From: an uncultured Oscillospiraceae bacterium | GTDB taxonomy: Bacteria; Bacillota; Clostridia; Oscillospirales; Oscillospiraceae | Length of the DNA stretch: 50,193 nt | Reading direction: 5' to 3' | Assembly: GCA_934630495.1 (NCBI GenBank) | Contig: CAKTVW010000016.1 | Location: 1 to 50,193 of the forward strand | Shown here: positions 24,741 to 33,600 of the stretch, piece after piece | How the letters are laid out: each line of letters starts with the position of its first letter | Position numbering within the stretch: the stretch's first letter is position 1 | Position numbers and translations under genes: made by a program | The notes under the pieces: model-generated | Told to the model about the DNA's origin: nothing | The model's database searches: none | The model's input: only the letters and a program-made list of their open reading frames with translations

Positions 24741-27299
24741 TTACCCCTGTTCCGCAGTCTTCAGGTACACGCAAAGGATCTTTGCAGCCTGTGCACGCGT
24801 GCAGTGACCGTTCGGCTCAAAGGTCGTCGCAGTCATGCCGTTAACGATCATGGAAGTCTCTGCCCACGACACGGCGTCAATGTACCATTCTTCCGTTACA
24901 TCCGTGAAGGTGGTCGCCGCCATATTTTCGGGCTTTCCGGCAAAGCGGTACAGCATCACGACAAACTGCGCGCGGGTGACCTTGCTCTCCGGCTCGAAGG
25001 TCGTGGCAGTCATGCCGTTAACGATCTCGTTCTTCTGTGCCCATGCGATCGCCTCGGCGTACCATGCCTCTTTGGGAACATCCGTAAAGCTGGAGGTCCC
25101 CTCCGTCTCGGGTTCACCGGCAAGACGATACAGCAGCATTGCCGCCTGTGCTCTGGTCAGGTTGCCCTGCGGCTCAAAGGTCGTAGCGGTCATGCCGTTG
25201 ATGATCCCCTGCTTGTACATGGCAACGACATCGGAATAGAACCAATCCGCATTATTGATGTCCGTAAACGGATGCTCGATAAGCTTAATGCGGACCTCGT
25301 TCAGATCGACCGTGATGGGCTTCTCCTCGGAGGATTTCTCGAAATAGGCCTGAAGCGCATGACGCATATAGGTCTTATTAACATGCGTGATGATCTTGAC
25401 GTCCTCGGCGATGCCCGCTTCCTCATTGAGCACGTTAAACATCGAATAGCCGTCGCCGCCGCCCGCGATAAAGCTGTTGATAACGACCTTATAGCGTTTG
25501 TCCGGGTCGAGCTTGGTGCCGTCCTTCAGCGTAACGTCGGAGACGCGCTTTCCGGCCTCCTTGGTCAGGTCGGCGGTATAGGTGATACCGGCAGGCTGCG
25601 CAAATTTACCGTGCAGGCCGGGCAGATAGCTGACGCCGTTTTCCAGAGCGGCAAGCACCGTAGCGCCCGATGCCTCCACGAGCATCATATCGTTGTCAAA
25701 GGGCAGGACGGAATTGCAGGTCTTGAGCGTGACCGCGCCCTCCGGGATGGAGGCACGCATACCGCCGCCGTTAACAAGGCAGATATCCGGCTCATAGTCC
25801 GCGAAGAAGTCGAGCAGTGCATCGGTGACCAGATTCGCGATCGGAGAGTTCTGGCCGCGGACAAGCTGCGTAGACCATTCCAAACGCTGCGCGCTGTAGC
25901 CGACAACTTCCTCGAGCGCCTTTCCGACCTCGGCGTTGTAGTCGTCGATGATCTTCTTGACCTCCGCATTTTCCTGATAAGCGTCGGTCAGGAAGATCTG
26001 GTTGTAAACGATGCCCGTCATTTTTCCCTCGTAAAGCACAACGTTGATCTGGTTGAGCGCTTCGCCGTGCTTACTGGGGTTGATAAGATACTGCGTATCG
26101 TTGATAATGGTCGGCCGACCGGCAATGTCGTTGCCGCCGCCGATGGAAATATCGACCGCCTTATTGTCGGTAATAAGCTTGGTGTTCTTGCTATGAACAT
26201 GGGAAAGCGCAACAACGATATCACATTTTTCTTCGTTTTTCAGCTTCGTAACAAGCTCAGTTGCCTTCGCCAAGTCATCGTCCCATTCGATGTCGCGCGT
26301 GTTGGTATAGAGCGTGGTTTCGGCACTCTTATCGTCGGTAACGCCGAAGATGCCGAACTTCATGCCGCCTGCCTCAATGGTAATATAATCGCCGAAGGGA
26401 TAGTCCGCCTCGCCCTCGTAATTTTTGCCCTCACGGAACTTGGTGTTGGCGGAAAGCATGGCATAAGCGGCTCTGTCGCGCAGGCTGAGCAGGTTTTCAA
26501 GGGAATAGTCGAAATCGTGGTTGCCCAGAACGGTCGCATCCAGTCCGAGCGCGTTGAGCGCATCGACGGAAACCTTGCCCATCGTGACGTTCGCAAGCGT
26601 TGTGTTATAAGGTGAGTCTCCTCCGTCGACATAGATCACGTTCTCCTCGCCGACGGCGGTCCTGATCTCGTCCATGACCGTCTTGATGCGCGCGACGGAG
26701 CCGATCTCAAACTTGCCGTCCGTGGAGGTATAGGGAATGTAATTGCCGTGGATATCGGCGGTCGCAAAGACCGCGACGATCTTTGCCTCGTTCAGGAAGG
26801 CGAACAGCGTTTCGACCTCTGCTTTCGTGATCGGCTCGTCGGTAATATCGGCGGCATTGAACAGGCCGTTGTCGATCGCCTTTTGCAGATGGTCGATCTT
26901 CAGGTCTGCACCGTACATGCCCTTAGCGACCGCAGTCGCCATTTCGCGGACGGTAATTGTCGCGGTGGGGTTGAAGCTCAAGCCGTCCTCGGCCAACGGC
27001 AGGAGCAGTGCATTGACGACCGCTTCGATCTTCGGCGCTTCCGGAAGATCGACACAGTCCTTTGCGGCCGCGATCACGTTCTTTGCGGTGATCGCATCAG
27101 AGGAGGCGGTGTAGCCCAATTCCTTGGGGACATTCTCCATGCCTTCAATATTCTTCGCATGGATATCGGCAAGGGCAAATTTTTCAGCCAAATACACCGC
27201 GGCATCCGCGCGGGTAAACGGCTCGGCGGCAAATGCAGCCGTAGGCGCCAGGGCGAGCAGGAGCAAAAGTACCAGTATGACAGATAATACTCTTTTCAC
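24741..27299 (-). CDS. SLH-anchored 5'-nucleotidase-like metallophosphoesterase
   Basis: An 852-aa exported protein (signal peptide ending near AAFA, residue 24). Residues 25-130 look like degenerate SLH motifs. About 175-430 form the metallophosphoesterase domain: metal motifs ADIHGN (Asp182, His184), GGD (Asp228), GNHD (Asn260, His261) and SHVH (His367). About 465-660 is the 5'-nucleotidase C-terminal domain, with NGGGMRASI and IAGGGDGY. Three SLH motifs (about 675-852), each with NGMTATTFEP, tether it to cell-wall polymer. The final GHxH metal motif is replaced by GGND at 388-391. GTG 27299 is the start (GGAGG 6 nt upstream). It probably releases phosphate from nucleotides at the surface if still active. 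Confidence 0.9.
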   Translation of the reverse strand: MKRVLSVILVLLLLLALAPTAAFAAEPFTRADAAVYLAEKFALADIHAKNIEGMENVPKELGYTASSDAITAKNVIAAAKDCVDLPEAPKIEAVVNALLLPLAEDGLSFNPTATITVREMATAVAKGMYGADLKIDHLQKAIDNGLFNAADITDEPITKAEVETLFAFLNEAKIVAVFATADIHGNYIPYTSTDGKFEIGSVARIKTVMDEIRTAVGEENVIYVDGGDSPYNTTLANVTMGKVSVDALNALGLDATVLGNHDFDYSLENLLSLRDRAAYAMLSANTKFREGKNYEGEADYPFGDYITIEAGGMKFGIFGVTDDKSAETTLYTNTRDIEWDDDLAKATELVTKLKNEEKCDIVVALSHVHSKNTKLITDNKAVDISIGGGNDIAGRPTIINDTQYLINPSKHGEALNQINVVLYEGKMTGIVYNQIFLTDAYQENAEVKKIIDDYNAEVGKALEEVVGYSAQRLEWSTQLVRGQNSPIANLVTDALLDFFADYEPDICLVNGGGMRASIPEGAVTLKTCNSVLPFDNDMMLVEASGATVLAALENGVSYLPGLHGKFAQPAGITYTADLTKEAGKRVSDVTLKDGTKLDPDKRYKVVINSFIAGGGDGYSMFNVLNEEAGIAEDVKIITHVNKTYMRHALQAYFEKSSEEKPITVDLNEVRIKLIEHPFTDINNADWFYSDVVAMYKQGIINGMTATTFEPQGNLTRAQAAMLLYRLAGEPETEGTSSFTDVPKEAWYAEAIAWAQKNEIVNGMTATTFEPESKVTRAQFVVMLYRFAGKPENMAATTFTDVTEEWYIDAVSWAETSMIVNGMTATTFEPNGHCTRAQAAKILCVYLKTAEQG

Positions 27300-27355
27300 A
27301 GCAGACCTCCGAAAAAATTTATTGAACGCACCGCATGATCTCGTCCGAGACTGTA

Positions 27356-27383
27356 CAGCCGCCCCCGGCCGGTGGGGCGGCTG
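27356..27383 (-). promoter_or_regulatory. 5'-UTR hairpin of the nucleotidase gene
   Basis: A 10-bp stem CAGCCGCCCC/GGGGCGGCTG with an 8-nt loop, about 57 nt before the GTG start. No T tract follows, so an RNA-stability or translational role is more likely than termination. Confidence 0.45.
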
Positions 27384-27454
27384 CGGCATGGTACAGCGGT
27401 TTTTCGTACAGACAGCCGAGAATCACGACGTTTACATACAGCGGTTCTAAGCAC

Positions 27455-27483
27455 AGTTTAACAAAAAAGCATCTGCTGTGCAA
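27455..27483 (-). promoter_or_regulatory. Candidate promoter of the nucleotidase gene
   Basis: On the minus strand, TTGCAC (27478-27483), 17 bp and TAAACT (27455-27460), giving a leader of about 150 nt. The 70 bp upstream is strongly A/T-rich. Confidence 0.5.
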
Positions 27484-27562
27484 GCTTTTTTGGCTAATTT
27501 GTATATTTTTGTAGATTTTACCAAATTCTTTTTTCAATTTTTTACAAAATTTACAGTGACAA

Positions 27563-27590
27563 GAGGCGCGGCTCCGAAGAGCCGCGCCTC
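27563..27590 (-). terminator. Terminator palindrome, copy 2
   Basis: Identical to the palindrome at 24675-24702 (GAGGCGCGGCTC, CGAA loop, GAGCCGCGCCTC). It follows the stop of the 2281-aa gene by 45 nt on the minus strand and is followed by TTGTCACTGTAAATTTTG. Confidence 0.75.
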
Positions 27591-27635
27591 CTTTAATCAT
27601 TTGAACTTGTTCTGTGCGCTTCGGCAGCTTTCGGC

Positions 27636-30600
27636 TTATTCCTCAATAAAGAGACAGAGAACCTTTGCGGCCTGTGCACGGGTGCTGTGCGCCTGCGGCT
27701 CGAGCGTCGTAGCGGTCATACCGTTGATGTAGCCCTCGCCGACTGCCCACTTCATGGCCTCGACAGCGTAGCCGCTGATCTTGTCGGCATCCTTGAAGCC
27801 GGTCAGGTCGCCCTTTGCTTCCGTCGCCTTGGAGAAGCGATAGAGCATGGTGACCATCTGTTCGCGGGTCACAAGGCTTTCCGGCTCGAACAGCTCGGCA
27901 GTTACGCCCATAACAACGCCTTCTGCCTGCGCCCATGCGATCGCCTTTGCGTAGTAGCTGTCCTTGGGAACGTCCTTGAACTTGGACAGCTCCTTGACCT
28001 CCGGCTCACCGGCAACACGGTAGAGAAGCGTCGCCCACTGGCCGCGCGTCAGGCTGCCTTCCGGCTCGAAGGTCGTGGCGGTCATGCCGTTGATAATGCC
28101 CTTTTCCGCCATCTTGGTAACGTAGGAATAGAACCAAGCCTTCTCGCTGACATCCTTAAACGGATTGACGAAGGATTCTTCCGCATTGGAGAGATTCTCG
28201 TGCAGCTTTTCGATCTCTGCGTCGGTCAGGCCGATCTCCTTCAGATAAGCGACGGCCTCCGCCTTGAGATCGGCAGTGGTGAGATCTTCGACGCCGAATG
28301 CCGTTTTCAGGCTCTTAATGATGTTGGAATTTGCAATTGCGGTGTACTTTTCGCTACCGACCTCAACGCCGTAGTAGTTGAAGTAGGTCGTCATGTAGTC
28401 GGCAATGACCTCGTCGTAGGTCGCGCCCATGAAGCACTCGAGCAGTGCCGACACGAAGCCTGCGCGATCCTTGCCCTCGGTGCAGTGGACAAGATACGGC
28501 CCTTCGTGCTGAGTCATATAACGCAGACCGTCCGCAAGGCCGTTCTTGAAGCTCTGCTCGGTGAAGTCAACGCCGAGGTTCAGGAACACAATGTTCTGCT
28601 TGGAGTAATAGGTATCGGCATAGCCCGGGTATGCTTCGGCAGTCGCCTTGTCATTTGCAAGGTTGACAAAGGTCTTGACACCCGCAGCCTCGGCAGCCTT
28701 GTCAGCATAGGTGTTTCTGCCGATCTCGGGGTTGATCGGGCTGGAGGAACGATAGAGGATGTTCTTGCCCATGCCGGTGGTGGCAATGTTGCGGAAGTTT
28801 GCAAACTGCTCGTCGGTCAGGTCGGCATAGTCCTCACGGTTGTTGGTCCGCTTGAGCTGATGGATGAGCCATTGGTCATAATAGCCGCCCTTTTCGCCCA
28901 TTTCGATACCGACGACAAGCGGCATGGACACGCCGTCTGCATAGTACCACTCGAAGGACTTGTCCTCATTGGTCTTCTTGGTGGCAAAGCCGTTCGCCGT
29001 GGCGAAGTTGCCCATGTTGATGGCAAGCGTCAGATGCCCGTTGCTGTTGCGGAGGACAACGCTGCCCTGATCGACATCGGAATAGTCGCTGCCATAGGGA
29101 ACGTCAAATACCTTTCCGTCCACAGTGATCTTGAGGATATCGCCGAACGCGAAGCCGGCCTTCTCCAGCTCTGCGCCGGGGATCGTCAGCTCAAGGTTGC
29201 CGTACTTCGCAATGGACTGGACGTAGCCGGTGATACCGGTATGCTCGACGGTCAGCTCATTGACAAAGTAGTTGATGCAGGAGTTGTTCGTGGTGGCGAT
29301 GGTATAAGGATCCGAGCCGTAGAAGCTGTAAGAGTGGCCGTCGGTATAGGTGTTGACCGTTGCAGAGCCAAGCACGGTCGCAACAGCTTGAGAAACCTTC
29401 GGTCTGACAGCCGCATCGTCGGTCGCCCAGATCACAAGGGAATTGCCGTCGTACTTTTCAGCCGCCTTTTCGGCCAAGCCGTCCATGTACTTCTCAAGAT
29501 CGGCGAACCATTCCTTGCTCAGCTCCTGATCCTGACCGTAAATGGTATGGAAGTTTGCAAAGCCGTTTGCCTCGGCCTCTGCCTTCAGCTTGTCCCAGTT
29601 CTCCGCGCCGCCGAAAAGATCCTTGAGATCGGTGGTGTCTTCTGCGGGGGCGACAAGCTCGACCGTGGTAAAGTCATACATTTCCTCGGCAAGCATCTCA
29701 AGAATGACGCGGCCGCCGATGGAGTAGCCGAAGCCGCCGACGCGGGTCTCGTCAATGGCGTAGTTGGTCGTCACATAGTCGATGACGTCCACAACGTCCG
29801 CCTTCATGTTGGTCATTGTGTTGAGGCGGAAGCTCTCGGTGCTGTTGCCGCAGCCGGGGAAGTCCATCGTCACAACGACGAAGCCCTTTTCGGCCAGACC
29901 GGTGGAAATCGTGTCATAGCCGCCCCACTCGTTGTGGTTGCCGCCGTGTCCGTGCAGCATGACTGCCAGCGGATAAGAGCCGTCTGCGGTGTAGGCTGCC
30001 GGGACAGTGATATAGGTGTGGATCGCGCCGCCCTCGCGCTCGGTGGAGGGAACAACGATCTCCTTCTCGATCGGTTCGGTCCCGCGGAGGTTTTCATGCA
30101 GCTTTTCAACCTCGGCGTCGGTCAGGCCGATCTCCTTCAGATAAGCGGTCGCTTCGGCCTTGAGGTCGGCCTTAGAAACGTCCTCCATATCGAAGATGAG
30201 GCAGAGATTCTTGAGGATGGCGTTGCGGAGGTAAGTCTCCTGTGCCTCGGTAAGCGCGATCTGCTTGCCGTCGACAACATTGTAGTAGTTGCGGAAGGTG
30301 GTGAGATAATCGTCGGCAACCTCTTCGGCAGAGGCGCCCATGAAGCATTCGAGGATCGCAGAGGTCAGACCTGCGCGGTCCTTACCCTCGGTGCAGTGGA
30401 CAAGATACGGACCTTCGTGCTGGGTCATGTAGCGGAAGCCTTCCGCAAGGCCGTTCTTGAACTCCGGCGTCGTAAAGGCGACGGGGAGGCCGAGGAAGAT
30501 GACATTCTGCTTGGCGTAGTAGCTCTCGCCGAAGCCCTCATAACCCTTTGCTTCCGTCTCGGTATCGGCAAGGTTCACAAAGGTCTTGATCCCGGCGGCT

Positions 30601-33600
30601 TCAGCCGCCTTGTCGGCGTAGGTATTTCTGCCCAGCTCGGGGTTGATCGGGCTGGAGGAACGGTAGAGGATATCCTTGCCCATGCCGGTGGTGGCAATGT
30701 TGCGGAAGTTCGCAAACTGCTCATCGGTCAGCTCGGGGTATTCCTCGCGGTTGTTGGTGCGGTTGAGCTGGCGGACGGAAAGCTCGTCCTTATAGCCGCC
30801 CGCTTCCTTCATCGTGACGGTGGCGTAGATCGGGAACGTAACGCCTTCGGCAAGCTGGTACTTCGTTTCGCTGCCTTCGGGGGCCTTCTCGATGATACCG
30901 GCTTCGACGCCGATCTGCCCGTAGTTGATCGCGAGCGTGACGACATTCTTGCCGGTCGCGGCACGGATCAGGAGCGCGTGTGTGTCAACATCGTCATAGT
31001 TCGAGCAGACGGGGAAGTCATAGCTCTTGCCGTTGAAGGTAACGGTGACGATATCGCCGTAGTCAAACAGCTTGAGGAACTCCTCGGTGGAGATGTCCAG
31101 ATCGAGGTGGCCGTACTTGAACATATTGTTGCTGTCGGGCACCAGCGCGATCGTGGTCGGCTCAAGCTTCCAAGTGGAGGTGATGGTCGGGGTAATGGTC
31201 TTTTCGTTGCGGATGTAGTCGGTCAGGAGGTTGCGGGCCTGGCCCTTATCCTCGCCTTGGATCATATCGAACTGCGTCGAATAGATGATACGGTCGGGAT
31301 CGTTCTCCTTGAACTCGCAGCCGTGTGCGTTCAGCCATTCAATGTAGTGGCCGCCGCCGTTGTAGCGGTAGTTGTTGACGACAACGGTAAAGGTCTGGTC
31401 AGCGGTGACTTCCTTGCCGTTGTAGGTCATGGAAACGATGCGCTCACCTTCGGGCTTCGTGTAGTCGATGACATAAGAGAAGCCTTCGCCGTAGATCACG
31501 TCGTAGTAGGTCAGGTCGCCGGTGTTGACCGTCGGCTTGCCGTCAACGACCTTGATCTTGGTAGCGGCAAACTCGAGCCACTGGTGGACTTCCTCGCCCT
31601 TCATGGTGATCTGATAGAACCAGTTTTCAAAGCGATAGAGCTTGAACATATCGCCAAGGTAGATGTCGCCCTTGTCGATGATGTTGGCGTTATCGCCGGA
31701 GGTCAGCGGTGCGGAGATAGAAAGCTGCGCGGGCTTATCGTCGGTCTGGTCGTCCGGGGTGTTCTCGCCGGTGTTGTCGTAAGCGCCCCAGAGCTGAACG
31801 GTGTTGACGAGGTCCATGAACGCCGACGGCTTCGTGCCAAGCTCCTGTGCAGTGAAGTCCGCGGAAGCTTCGCCGATCTTCTGGAGCATGTACTCGTTCC
31901 AAGTAGCGTCCTCGTACGGCTGCAGGACCTGCACGAGTTCCTCGTCCAGCTTGTAGTTTTCCATGTCAACGATCGCGGGGGTAACGGTGGCCTTGCCGGT
32001 CTTGATGTCGTAGGAGACCTTGACCTGCGCGATAGAGCGGGCCTTGGTGAACGGCTGGAGAACATGGACGTCCTCGCCCTTGGCGTTCTTAAAGGTCCAG
32101 TCCTTGTTGTTGTGCTCGTGGCCGGAGAAAGCGAACGCGATGGAGTCGGTCTGCTCGATCAGTTTTTCAATGAAGTCGGACTTGACGTCGCTGTTGACGC
32201 CGCTGTGAGCGACGACAACGATCATGTCGGCCTTTTCTTTCATTTCCGGCTCATACTTCTTGTAGGTTTCGATAATGTCGGCAAAATAGATGCCTTCCCA
32301 GTTTGCGGGGATATCCCAAGTCGGGATGTTCGGGTTGCCGAAGCCGATGATCGCGACCTTTACGCCGTCAAAGTCCTTGATGACGTAGGGATCATAGCCT
32401 CTCCATGTCGCCCAGTCCTTGCTTTCGTCGCTGTTGGTCGTGGCATCGAGGTAGTTGGCCAAGCAGACGGTAATCTGCTTCTCCGTTTCGGTAGAGGCGG
32501 AGGTCGCGTAGTCGAGCTGGCGGCCGAGGATGTTCAGACCGTAGTTGAACTCATGGTTGCCGACGACCCACATATCGTAGCCGATGGTACGGAAGGCCTT
32601 GATGGCAGGATCGTCGGCCTCGGGCTTATTGAACGCATAATAATAGGTCAGCGGAGCGCCCTGAATGGTATCGCCCATATCGACGACATACAGGTTGTCG
32701 CCGTATTCCGTGCGCTGCTCCTTGATGTAGGAGGCAACACGGGTCAGGCCGCGCTTGTAGGTTCCGCTCTGCGTAACATCGACCGTATAATCCGTAGCGA
32801 AGATCTGGCCGTGCAGGTCGGAGGTCACAAGGAACTCAAAATCGGCAGCTTCCGTAATATTGATGCGGCCTTGAGTCGTGCCGTAGTCGGCTTCCGTGAT
32901 GACGCCGCCGAGCTTCTCGGTGATGTAGTCGATAACGACGGAGTCGAGCGTATAGCCGGTGTCGAACTGAGAGGTCGCCGCTGCGAAGGCGTAGTAGGTA
33001 TCGCCGCCGCCCGCAACAAAGTTGTTGGTGATAACGGCGTATTTCGCTTCGGCGTCAAACGGCTTGCCGTTGATCTCGTCGATCGTCACACGCTGAATAG
33101 TCTTGGGACCGTAGTAGGTGGAGCCGGGGTAGGTCTCGTCGTTCTTGTCATAAGCCTTGTCGGCATCGACGGTGAACTTGATGCCCGCGACCTGCGGGAA
33201 GCCGCCGAGAGAGATCGGCGTGCAGTAGGTGGAGGCCTCAAGAGCCTCGAGCAGCTCCGCGCCGGTCACATAGACGACCGCGACGGTGTTGCCGAAGGGC
33301 AGGACGGTGAAGATATCGTTCTTCGTCACGTCGCCGACCTTAACGGCCGCGCGGATGCCGCCGCCGTTGGTGACGGCTACGACGTTTTCTGCGTCGACCT
33401 CAGTGATGGAGCCGGGATACTTCTCGGTGAGGCACCAGACCATCGCGTCGGTAATAAGGTCGCCGTTGTTGGTCTCCTCGGTACGGTTGCCCGGCTCCTT
33501 TGCGCCGTTCAGCTCGACCTCGGAGGTGGCAAACTTCTGGCCGTACTCGGCGTTGATGGCGTCGATGATCGCCTGCGCCTTGGCAAGGACCGTCTCGTCC

